Assembly: GCA_031270605.1 (NCBI GenBank)
Contig: JAISXG010000030.1
Location: 1-55,991, forward strand
DNA: 55,991 nucleotides
Source of the DNA: Oscillospiraceae bacterium
GTDB taxonomy: Bacteria > Bacillota > Clostridia > Oscillospirales > Acutalibacteraceae
Reading direction: 5' to 3'
The notes beneath the pieces were generated by a model. That model had not been told where the DNA came from and ran no database searches. It saw only the letters and a list, made by a program, of their open reading frames with translations. Within the stretch, counting starts at the first letter, position 1. Every line of letters begins with the position of its first letter. Below, in pieces: positions 48,454 through 55,991 of this stretch. A program made the translations under genes and the position numbers.

Positions 48454-50829
48454 TCAGGTTTCTTGCCCGAAATGCGCGAGCAGGGCCTTGAGGTCTTCTG
48501 TTTTGCGCAGTTGCTTCATGTGAGACCAAAAGGGCGGGTACAGCGCGCGGTATTGCGCGGTGCCGAAGCGGCTGTCGATCAAAAGCACCATGCCGGTGTC
48601 CGTTTCTGTGCGTATAACTCTGCCCGCCGCCTGCAGCACCTTGTTCATGCCGGGAAAAACATAGGCATAGTCGTAGCCGCTGCCGTTTTTCTCGTTATAA
48701 TAGTCACGGATCAAGTCCTGACGCAGCGAGAGCTTCGGCAGGCCGACACCCACGATCAAAGAGCCGATCAATCGCCTGCCCTTCAGGTCGATCCCCTCTG
48801 AAAAAATGCCCCCGAGCACGCAAAAACCGATGAGCGGCCCGGTGTTTGCTTCGTCAAATTCCTGCAAAAACATGAGGCGCTCGTCTTCCTTCATGGAGCC
48901 GCCCTGCAAAAGGGTTTTGACATGCCCAAAGTGCTTAATGAACAGCGAATAGACCTCGTGCATGTAGTCATAAGACGGGAAAAAGGCGAGATAATTACCG
49001 GGCATATGCGATACCGTTTCATAAATCAGCCGGGCAATGGGTTCATAGCTCTGCTCACGGTGGACGTATTTTGTGGAGATGCCGCAGTGCGCGCACAAAA
49101 GCAGGTTTTGCTGCTCGAAGGGGGAGGGGAGGCTGAGCAGAAAATCCTCTTCATTGCCGCCGAGGACGTCGCGGTGATAGGGCAGTGGAGTGAGCGTCGC
49201 CGAAAATAGAACGGCGCTCGTGCCGAACCGCAGCTTTTCAGCGATGATACCGGAGGGGTCAAGGCAGAAAAGCGTGATGGTCAGATCATTGCCGGATATC
49301 TCATAAATGCTTGTATAGTGTTCGCCGTATCCCTCCGCCATGAGCACAAACGCCGCAACGGTGAAATACAGTTCCAGCACATTGTCCGCCATTTCATCCG
49401 CCTCATTTGCCCGCGTGCCGCTGTGTTCACCGAGCCACTCCTCCGCCGCGGCAAGAAAGAGGCTTGCTTTTGCAGAAAGATCCGTGTTGAGCTCTTTTAT
49501 GACAAGGCTTTTTTCACCCTCGTGCTCTTTTCGAAAGCCGAGGAGCAGGGCGTTGATTTGCGACGCGGCATTTTTCAGGTTCTTTGTGGCCCTGTCTGTT
49601 TGCGTGAGCGTTTTTTTCAGGCTGACGAAATCAGATTTCGAGAGCGATGCGGTGTACATGTCGCGCACGCGGTCGGCAAGGTTGTGAGCTTCGTCTATTA
49701 AAAAAACATACTGATGCTTTTCATTGTCCGCAAAAAAGCGGCGCAGATAAACGCTCGGGTCGAACACATGGTTGTAGTCCCCGATCACAAGGTCGCACCA
49801 GAGCGACACATCCAGCGCCGTTTCATGGGGGCAGACGCGGTGTTGTTGCGCATAGCGCGTAATGGTTTCCGGAGTGATCAAGTCCTCATGTTGGATGATA
49901 TCGAGTACCGCGCCGTTCACGCGGTCATAGTGGCCGTCCGCATAGGGGCAATACTCGGGGTTGCAGATTGTCTCTTCGCAAAAGCAGAGTTTATCTTTTG
50001 CGCGCAGGGTGATGGATTTGAGGCGCAGACTGTTTTGCAGCAACAGGCGCACGGCATCCTCCGCCACGGTGCGTGTGACGGTTTTTGCAGTCAGGTAAAA
50101 GAGCTTTTCGGCTTTTTCTTCGCCCATGGCTTTGACGGAAGGGAAGAGGGCCGAAAGGGTTTTGCCGATGCCCGTGGGCGCTTGGGCATAGAGCTTTTTA
50201 CCGTTTTCGATTGTGCGGTAAACCGCCACGGCAAGCTCGCGCTGCCCCTTGCGGTAACGGGGGAAGGGAAAGTCTGTCTGTTTGATGGCGTTGTTGCGCA
50301 GTTCCGCCCATTCTCGTGAAAAACGAAGCCAGACGGAATAAGACGCGAGCAGGCCCTGAAAAAACGCTTCGATTTCTTCAGCCGAAAAAATCCATTGCCG
50401 CCGCGCGGTTTCTTCGGTTTCCATTTGAAAATAGGTCAGCTGAATGCCGATGTGCGTCGGGGGTTCTTCCGCCTGTGAGAGCAGGATATAAGCATAGCAC
50501 TGAGCCTGGGCAAGGTGCATTTCATGCTGCAGAAACAGCTTGTCCAGCGGCAGGTTTGTGGTTTTGATTTCGTCCACAAAAACCGTGCCGTCCCCGCGCT
50601 CAAAAACGCCGTCCGCCCGGCCGTGGATGATGACGGGGATGCCCGCGATTTCGGTTTGCACCGCGAGCGCCACCTCTTTTTGATAGCCCGCGTCCATCTC
50701 GCGCTGGATGCGGCGGTGGGCCGCCGCGCCGTCCTGCATGGCGGCGGAATCCGCATAACGGTTGTCGATACTGCCGCGGCGCAGCACCTGTTCGACAAGT
50801 GTGCGCACGGCGATTTTTTCTGTTTTCAT
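48454..50829 (-). CDS. PD-(D/E)XK nuclease-XPD/DinG-family helicase fusion
   Basis: 791 residues. The N-terminal ~170 residues form a PD-(D/E)XK (Cas4/RecB-like) domain: GAAAHRRIQREM, GRADGVFERGD (Asp73) and VDEIKTTN (Glu87-x-Lys89). The superfamily 2 helicase follows with Walker A APTGIGKTLS (217-226), four cysteines 282, 284, 289 and 294 for an XPD-type 4Fe-4S cluster, and LIDEAHN (Asp379-His382). C-terminal motifs include GIFSEGIDLKGRRL and QAAGRVIRTETDTG (helicase motif VI). DinG/XPD enzymes unwind 5'-3' and resolve forks, R-loops and G-quadruplexes. It is a single-gene unit whose promoter region is divergent from the riboswitch. Confidence 0.9.
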   Translation of the reverse strand: MKTEKIAVRTLVEQVLRRGSIDNRYADSAAMQDGAAAHRRIQREMDAGYQKEVALAVQTEIAGIPVIIHGRADGVFERGDGTVFVDEIKTTNLPLDKLFLQHEMHLAQAQCYAYILLSQAEEPPTHIGIQLTYFQMETEETARRQWIFSAEEIEAFFQGLLASYSVWLRFSREWAELRNNAIKQTDFPFPRYRKGQRELAVAVYRTIENGKKLYAQAPTGIGKTLSALFPSVKAMGEEKAEKLFYLTAKTVTRTVAEDAVRLLLQNSLRLKSITLRAKDKLCFCEETICNPEYCPYADGHYDRVNGAVLDIIQHEDLITPETITRYAQQHRVCPHETALDVSLWCDLVIGDYNHVFDPSVYLRRFFADNEKHQYVFLIDEAHNLADRVRDMYTASLSKSDFVSLKKTLTQTDRATKNLKNAASQINALLLGFRKEHEGEKSLVIKELNTDLSAKASLFLAAAEEWLGEHSGTRANEADEMADNVLELYFTVAAFVLMAEGYGEHYTSIYEISGNDLTITLFCLDPSGIIAEKLRFGTSAVLFSATLTPLPYHRDVLGGNEEDFLLSLPSPFEQQNLLLCAHCGISTKYVHREQSYEPIARLIYETVSHMPGNYLAFFPSYDYMHEVYSLFIKHFGHVKTLLQGGSMKEDERLMFLQEFDEANTGPLIGFCVLGGIFSEGIDLKGRRLIGSLIVGVGLPKLSLRQDLIRDYYNEKNGSGYDYAYVFPGMNKVLQAAGRVIRTETDTGMVLLIDSRFGTAQYRALYPPFWSHMKQLRKTEDLKALLAHFGQET

Positions 50830-50885
50830 GCGGCGGACGCTCCTTTCCGCTGTTCATTTTATAAAATTAATACCGAATAGGTCGC

Positions 50886-50914
50886 TTGACAATGCGGCGC
50901 ATTTTTGTTATTAT
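50886..50914 (+). promoter_or_regulatory. Consensus promoter of the riboswitch-transporter unit
   Basis: TTGACA (50886-50891), exactly 17 bases, TATTAT (50909-50914). The predicted start is near 50921, about 20 bases before the aptamer. Confidence 0.85.
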
Positions 50915-50940
50915 CTACAGACAACTGAATAAAAATTGGT

Positions 50941-51030
50941 TTTCTAGGGTTCCGTAATAGCGATATTAGTCTGGTCCGAGAGAAAACGCACAGTCAGGGC
51001 TGTGTACACGGTGGGATAAAAGCCTAGGAG
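50941..51030 (+). promoter_or_regulatory. ykkC-class riboswitch aptamer, guanidine-I type
   Basis: The conserved blocks of the ykkC motif appear in order: CTAGGGTTCCG (50944-50954), CTGGTCCGAGAG (50971-50982), TACACGG (51005-51011) and GGGATAAAAGCCTAGGAG. P1 pairs CTAGG (50944-50948) with CCTAG (51023-51027). The GGTCCGAGAG form and the ACACGG-GGGA junction fit subtype 1, which senses guanidine, better than subtype 2 (ppGpp, PRPP or nucleotide diphosphates), but subtype needs a covariance model. The 3' strand of P1 is also the 5' strand of the following terminator, so ligand binding should switch transcription on. Confidence 0.88.
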
Positions 51031-51060
51031 TTTTCACAAGACTCCCAGGCTTATTTTTTT
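51022..51060 (+). terminator. Riboswitch expression-platform terminator
   Basis: GCCTAGGAGT pairs with ACTCCCAGGC (one G-U), followed by TTATTTTTTT. The stem reuses the P1 3' strand of the aptamer, so terminator and aptamer are mutually exclusive. Confidence 0.9.
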
Positions 51061-51082
51061 TGCAAGATAAGGAGATAAAACA

Positions 51083-51808
51083 ATGTGGACGTTATTGATT
51101 TCAACCGTTTTGACAAGCGCGGCGGATTGCCTGAACCCGATTGCCATCACGCAGCAGTTCGTTTTGCAGGGCATGGTGAAAAAGCCAAGGCATATTTGGT
51201 TTTTTATCATTCCCACGGGTGTTGTGAACATGATGGGCGGATATCTGGCTTATTTCGGGTTCATCACCTTTATCGGCGGTTTTTTTAAGACGCTGACAGA
51301 AAAGTATGGGCCGGCGCTTTATACCGCCGAACTGATCCTCGGCATTGCTTTTTTGATTGGCGTGTGCTATCTTTTGCAGAGCACAAAAATAAAAGAACTG
51401 AAACAAAAGCTGCAGGCGCTGGATTCCGGGGGTGAAGGTGATGAAGCCAAAATAGCGCGCAGAGTCAAATCTGTTTCACCCATGGCGCTGATTATGCTGG
51501 GCGTTGGGGCGACGATTTCGGAACTGACGACCGCGCTGCCTTACTTTGCCTTTCTCGCAATCCTGTTTGAACATTCGCTTTCGCTGTTTCAGCTGACCGG
51601 ATTTTTGTTTGTATATAACATCATTTACATGTCGCCGCTGATGGTTTTGTATTTTGTTTATATCAAAGCGCAGGATAAATTTGACCGTCTTTACACCGCG
51701 ATGAAATCACAAATGACAAAATGGGCAAACATCATAGCTCCCGCGGCGGTTGGATTGATCGGCGTCTTTTTTGTGTATCACGCCGTGTCTCTTTTGTTGA
51801 AACAGTGA
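51083..51808 (+). CDS. GAP/LysE-like integral membrane transporter under guanidine-type riboswitch control
   Basis: 241 residues, predominantly hydrophobic with about six helices. The N-terminus LISTVLTSAADCLNPIAITQ resembles the helix-1 'DxLNPxAI' motif of LysE/CcdA/GAP (Sap, SfLAP) superfamily exporters. A charged cytoplasmic loop (about 110-135, STKIKELKQKLQALDSGGEG) splits two halves; the second half begins SVSPMALIMLGVGATISELT. AAGGAG lies 8 bases upstream of the ATG. It is the only gene behind the riboswitch and is followed by a terminator, so export of the sensed ligand is the natural inference. It does not resemble the SMR-type guanidine exporters. Confidence 0.78.
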   Translation: MWTLLISTVLTSAADCLNPIAITQQFVLQGMVKKPRHIWFFIIPTGVVNMMGGYLAYFGFITFIGGFFKTLTEKYGPALYTAELILGIAFLIGVCYLLQSTKIKELKQKLQALDSGGEGDEAKIARRVKSVSPMALIMLGVGATISELTTALPYFAFLAILFEHSLSLFQLTGFLFVYNIIYMSPLMVLYFVYIKAQDKFDRLYTAMKSQMTKWANIIAPAAVGLIGVFFVYHAVSLLLKQ

Positions 51809-51852
51809 GGCTGCGCGGGGTGTTTCGACATCATCCGCCCCTGCCGCATGAA

Positions 51853-51895
51853 AAAAGACGCTTGCCTTCCAAAAAGACAGGCGTCTTTTATTTTT
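51853..51895. terminator. Bidirectional terminator between transporter and secreted protein gene
   Basis: AAAAGACGC pairs with GCGTCTTTT and is followed by ATTTTT; the two flanking genes converge. Confidence 0.8.
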
Positions 51896-51910
51896 GTTAA
51901 AAGATGGCCG

Positions 51911-52741
51911 TTATGCCGAATATTCGGCGGTGATGTCTATTGAGAGTTCGACGCTTGTGACAGAGACCTTGCCGCTGCCCCCCTCGGTGAACGAATGCTT
52001 CACCTTTGTGATGGCGCCGGTTTGCGAATTGATTGTCACGGTGTATTTGCCCGCCGAAAACTCGTATTTCGGGTTTTCTTTCAAAGAGACGTCTAGGCCG
52101 AGCGCCTCTTTTGCAATGTTTGTGACAAGCGTTTTGGTTTCAGCATAGTCAATAAGGCCCACAAAACCGCCCTCGCCGTTTTTGACATCTTGCCCGGCTG
52201 TCGCGTTGTTCAGCGTGATTTCAAACACAAAATTACTGCCCTCTTGCTTTGGGGTCGCGCTGCTTACCATGCCGTCATTCAGTTTTACAAGATTGTTTGC
52301 CGCGGGAGCCGTGTCGTTCATCGCGGAAAGCGCCTGCACTTTAGCGTCATTGGTTTTGTCGCCGATGGGGAAGCCGATCTTGCATTTCGTCAGTTTTCTT
52401 GTGTAGGAAACCCTCTTCAGGGAAGAGGATTTGTCAAGCGCGCTGTTGAACATGCTGATGATACCCGCTTTATCTGTCGGCAAGGTATTATCCCCGGGTG
52501 CGGGCGAAGAGGTAGCCGGGTTGCCGGACGGGTCAATCGTGTCGGTCGGCTCAGTGCTGGTTTGCGTTTGGTTTGAGGGATTGCGGGGGTCGCTGGGGTC
52601 ATAGATGATAATTTCAGAAGGCTGCGTCTGGGTTGTGGTTTCAGGCTCGGTAGGCGCGTTGCGGTAGCTGCATTCCTGAATGGAAAAAGCCAGAATCACG
52701 GGCAGAGAAAGCGCCAGAATTTTTGACAGATAATTTCTCAT
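51911..52741 (-). CDS. Secreted protein with Pro/Thr-rich linker, function unknown
   Basis: 276 residues. Signal peptide at 1-24 (KILALSLPVILAFSIQEC); the region before Cys24 is not a canonical lipobox (IQEC), so lipid attachment is doubtful. Residues about 27-95 are a Thr/Ser/Pro/Gln-rich linker. The C-terminal domain (about 96-276) contains short beta-like stretches such as NFVFEITLNNATAG and GKYTVTINSQTGAITKVKHS, resembling repeats in extracellular sensor or lipoprotein-like domains. I do not recognise the family. It is in a single unit, convergent with the riboswitch-controlled transporter. Confidence 0.65.
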   Translation of the reverse strand: MRNYLSKILALSLPVILAFSIQECSYRNAPTEPETTTQTQPSEIIIYDPSDPRNPSNQTQTSTEPTDTIDPSGNPATSSPAPGDNTLPTDKAGIISMFNSALDKSSSLKRVSYTRKLTKCKIGFPIGDKTNDAKVQALSAMNDTAPAANNLVKLNDGMVSSATPKQEGSNFVFEITLNNATAGQDVKNGEGGFVGLIDYAETKTLVTNIAKEALGLDVSLKENPKYEFSAGKYTVTINSQTGAITKVKHSFTEGGSGKVSVTSVELSIDITAEYSA

Positions 52742-52931
52742 ATTTTCATCTTCTCCATATGCATATAATTTTTATGCGTTTCGCGGCGCAGGATACATGC
52801 ATACATACTATCAAAAAATCCTTGAAAAGTAAATCTGTTTTTGTGAATTTTTATTATAAATTGTGTGTTTAAGAACGAAAAAACTTTTATTCTATAAAAT
52901 AGGAATTTAAAAAGTTGCGGCAGGCATTACC

Positions 52932-54419
<1,488 letters not shown>

Positions 54420-54459
54420 CTAACTCTCAAATCTCAACAAAATTAAGTATATTAGAGTA

Positions 54460-54488
54460 ATTATAGCATCAGCGCTGAATGTTCGCAA
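54460..54488 (-). promoter_or_regulatory. Promoter of guaB
   Basis: On the minus strand TTGCGA (54488-54483), 17 bases, TATAAT (54465-54460). Confidence 0.65.
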
Positions 54489-54592
54489 GGTGAAATGCTA
54501 AAATTTTGGCGGTTGAGCAACTTTTGTGTTATGTTGACAGAGGAATATGAAAAATAATAACATTTCTTCATAAAAATTCACGGGAAAATGTG

Positions 54593-54621
54593 TTGACATT
54601 TTTAGGTGTCTGTGTTAATAT
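54593..54621 (+). promoter_or_regulatory. Promoter of the tRNA-Ser genes
   Basis: TTGACA (54593-54598), 17 bases, TAATAT (54616-54621), 24 bases before the first mature tRNA. Confidence 0.8.
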
Positions 54622-54644
54622 TGTTTCGCTCTTGCAGAAGATAT

Positions 54645-54733
54645 GGAGAGATACCGAAGTGGTCATAACGGAACGGTCTTGAAAACCGTCGTGCGGCAAC
54701 GCACCGTGGGTTCGAATCCCACTCTCTCCGCCA
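54645..54733 (+). tRNA. tRNA-Ser (anticodon TGA)
   Basis: Acceptor GGAGAGA pairs with TCTCTCC, discriminator G and encoded CCA (54731-54733). Anticodon loop CTTGAAA gives TGA, reading UCA/UCN serine codons. A long variable arm (GTGCGGCAACGCAC) and the TTCGAAT T-loop confirm a class II serine tRNA. Confidence 0.97.
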
Positions 54734-54802
54734 AAATTTCATATTGGGCTGCCCTTGAAAGGCTTTGCTGTTTCGGTTCGCAGCCACAAAAATGTTACGC
54801 TT

Positions 54803-54893
54803 GGAGAAGTACTCAAGTTGGTGACGAGGCGCCCCTGCTAAGGGCGTAGGTCGGGCAACCGGCGCGGGAGTTCGAGTCTCCCCTTCTCCGCCA
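54803..54893 (+). tRNA. tRNA-Ser (anticodon GCT)
   Basis: Acceptor GGAGAAG pairs with CTTCTCC, discriminator G and encoded CCA (54891-54893). Anticodon GCT in CCTGCTAAG reads AGC/AGU. A long variable arm (GGTCGGGCAACCGGC) marks class II serine tRNA. It follows the first tRNA by 69 bases and is likely cotranscribed. Confidence 0.97.
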
Positions 54894-54897
54894 GATG

Positions 54898-54944
54898 ACA
54901 AAACCTGTCGCAAAAGCTGAAATGGCTTTGTCGGCGGGTTTTGT
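54898..54944 (+). terminator. Terminator of the tRNA-Ser operon
   Basis: ACAAAACC (54898) pairs with GGTTTTGT (54937-54944), with an inner CAAAGC-type helix; located 4 bases after the second tRNA CCA. Confidence 0.75.
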
Positions 54945-55001
54945 TATAATCAAAAATGTGATGGCTATAGCGGCGAAAATTTATATTAGTGGAGGTGCTA
55001 T

Positions 55002-55589
55002 ATGAATATTACTATCAAACCACTCACACCTGAACTTTCCGCCGACTATTTCGATTTCTTCGAAAATCGGGCATTTACCGATAATTCTCCGTATCGGTGT
55101 TATTGCCAGATGTATCAAATGACCAAAGCGCAAGCGAAAGCGGCGTTGGACAATGCAGATGGAGCTGACATGGGAGGTATATCAAAAAAAATCGCCGAGC
55201 AACAAATCGAATCAGGTATCCTGCGAGGTTACTTGGCATTTGTTGACGGCATTGCTGTTGGGTGGTGCAATACCAACGATAAAGCGAACTTTCCCGTTGA
55301 GCCCTGTACAGGTGAGAGTTTCTACGCGCCACCAGAAAAGCGTGAAAAAGCTGTGGTGTGTTTTGAAATTGCCCCTAAACACCGGGGGAGGGGCGTTGCT
55401 ACCGCTCTTTTACATCAGGCCATATTTGATGCTAAAACTGAAGGGTATATTGCCGTCGAAGGCTTCCCCGTTGTCCGCGACGAACGATACGAATGGGATT
55501 GTACCGGTCCTTTTCGGCTTTATGAGAAAACCGGATTTTCCAAAGTGTCTGAAAAAGACGGAAGAATCATTATGCGTAAGGAGTTATAG
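55002..55589 (+). CDS. GNAT-family N-acetyltransferase
   Basis: 195 residues. The acetyl-CoA binding region is VCFEIAPKHRGRGVATALLH (R-G-x-G-x-A signature), and the tail GPFRLYEKTGFSKVSEKDGR is the GNAT C-terminal strand. The N-terminus YRCYCQMYQMTKAQAKAALD resembles the subgroup with a 'CxCxxY' segment seen in many clostridial GNATs. GGAGG lies 7 bases upstream of the ATG. It is more AT-rich than the genes upstream of the tRNAs. The substrate is unknown. A terminator follows at 55654-55700. Confidence 0.85.
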   Translation: MNITIKPLTPELSADYFDFFENRAFTDNSPYRCYCQMYQMTKAQAKAALDNADGADMGGISKKIAEQQIESGILRGYLAFVDGIAVGWCNTNDKANFPVEPCTGESFYAPPEKREKAVVCFEIAPKHRGRGVATALLHQAIFDAKTEGYIAVEGFPVVRDERYEWDCTGPFRLYEKTGFSKVSEKDGRIIMRKEL

Positions 55590-55653
55590 TAAAGTGAACA
55601 GTATAAGCATTTTCTTGGTTAACCCGCTGGCATCTTTTTTGTCAGTGGATCAC

Positions 55654-55700
55654 AAAGAACCGTAAACCTTTGATATGTAAGGGATTGCGGTTCTTTTTTT
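55654..55700 (+). terminator. Terminator after GNAT gene
   Basis: AAAGAACCGTAA pairs with TTGCGGTTCTTT (one mismatch), followed by a T-run. Confidence 0.85.
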
Positions 55701-55803
55701 ATCTATACACGATTTTTAAGTGTAAGGTTTCACCATATATAGGCCTATCAACCTGAAAATGCGCTCAATTTGTCAATGCTGAAAAAGTACTGGAGGATTT
55801 TAT

Positions 55804-55991
55804 ATGGATATAAGTGAAATAATAATCACTATTTTTCTTTTAATCGCAGCTTTTATTCTTCTTGCAATTGGGGTCGTCCTAATCTTTTTTGGCAAAAGAA
55901 TACTTCGCTCTGCCTCGAAAAAAAATATATTTATGGATAATCAAGATTTTGATAAAATAAATGAGGATATACATAAAATCTTCGATGATTT
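55804..55991 (+). CDS. N-terminal part of a single-pass membrane protein (runs off the window)
   Basis: The first 62 codons of an ORF beginning MDISEIIITIFLLIAAFILL, with GGAGG 8 bases before the ATG. One hydrophobic helix covers residues 6-29 (to GVVLIFFG), followed by Lys/Arg-rich and then acidic residues, so the C-terminal part is probably cytoplasmic. No family is recognised from this fragment. The stretch is strongly AT-rich. Confidence 0.6.
   Translation, partial: MDISEIIITIFLLIAAFILLAIGVVLIFFGKRILRSASKKNIFMDNQDFDKINEDIHKIFDD

Overview
The window looks like a chromosome segment from a low-to-moderate GC Firmicute of the class Clostridia, probably a gut-type Oscillospiraceae/Ruminococcaceae relative. 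The evidence is the set of genes and signals: a BceRS-BceAB peptide-sensing module, dockerin-type Ca2+ repeats, the Gram-positive form of ThiI next to a cysteine desulfurase, strong GGAGG ribosome sites with frequent TTG/GTG starts, and sigma-A type promoters. No phage, plasmid, transposase or CRISPR array is visible. This assignment is an inference from gene content, since no database could be searched.

Layout. 1-5.1 kb: 3' end of pyruvate phosphate dikinase, then a leftward bceR-bceS-bceA-bceB operon. 5.1-7.8 kb: an AT-richer, repeat-rich stretch with two different short inverted-repeat elements, a lone prepilin peptidase behind a structured leader, an XRE repressor with a clear operator/promoter, and a frameshifted small gene. 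7.8-13.5 kb: a GPH-type sugar symporter, a stand-alone CARF/DUF1887 nuclease, a degenerate PP2C-like membrane protein with a Thr-rich tail, a decayed glycine-betaine binding protein and a DUF2461 protein. 13.6-17.5 kb: a ceramidase-like hydrolase, thiI and a cysteine desulfurase. 17.8-22.3 kb: a secreted cohesin/LRR/dockerin protein, deoC, a nucleoside phosphorylase and two small genes.

22.4-31.1 kb is a rightward housekeeping operon, pyrH-frr-uppS-cdsA-dxr-rseP-ispG. It links ribosome recycling, undecaprenyl and isoprenoid supply, phospholipid synthesis and site-2 proteolysis. It is extended by an acyltransferase of the condensation/alcohol-acetyltransferase fold and a zinc-ribbon membrane protein. 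31.2-41.9 kb: purA with a leader ORF, a LysR regulator, two alpha/beta hydrolases, a DapA/NanA-family aldolase, a Gfo/Idh oxidoreductase, a GNAT, an uncharacterised polytopic membrane protein and a secreted transglutaminase with a dockerin. 42-48.3 kb: GH13 alpha-glucosidase, then a leftward operon of GH2 glycosidase, nagB, an uncharacterised gene and thiamine pyrophosphokinase. 48.4-56 kb: a nuclease-helicase fusion, a ykkC/guanidine-type riboswitch controlling a GAP/LysE-like membrane transporter, a secreted protein, guaB, two tandem tRNA-Ser genes and AT-rich accessory genes.

The strongest candidate for something new is the riboswitch-controlled transporter at 50.9-51.8 kb. The aptamer, an overlapping terminator, a consensus promoter and the ORF are all visible. 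The transporter does not resemble the usual SMR (EmrE/SugE) guanidine exporters. Second are the orphan CARF nuclease, a set of related short inverted-repeat elements (5.1, 27.8 and 34.8 kb) plus an unrelated family (0.3 and 6.8 kb), and the unexplained structured leader before the prepilin peptidase.
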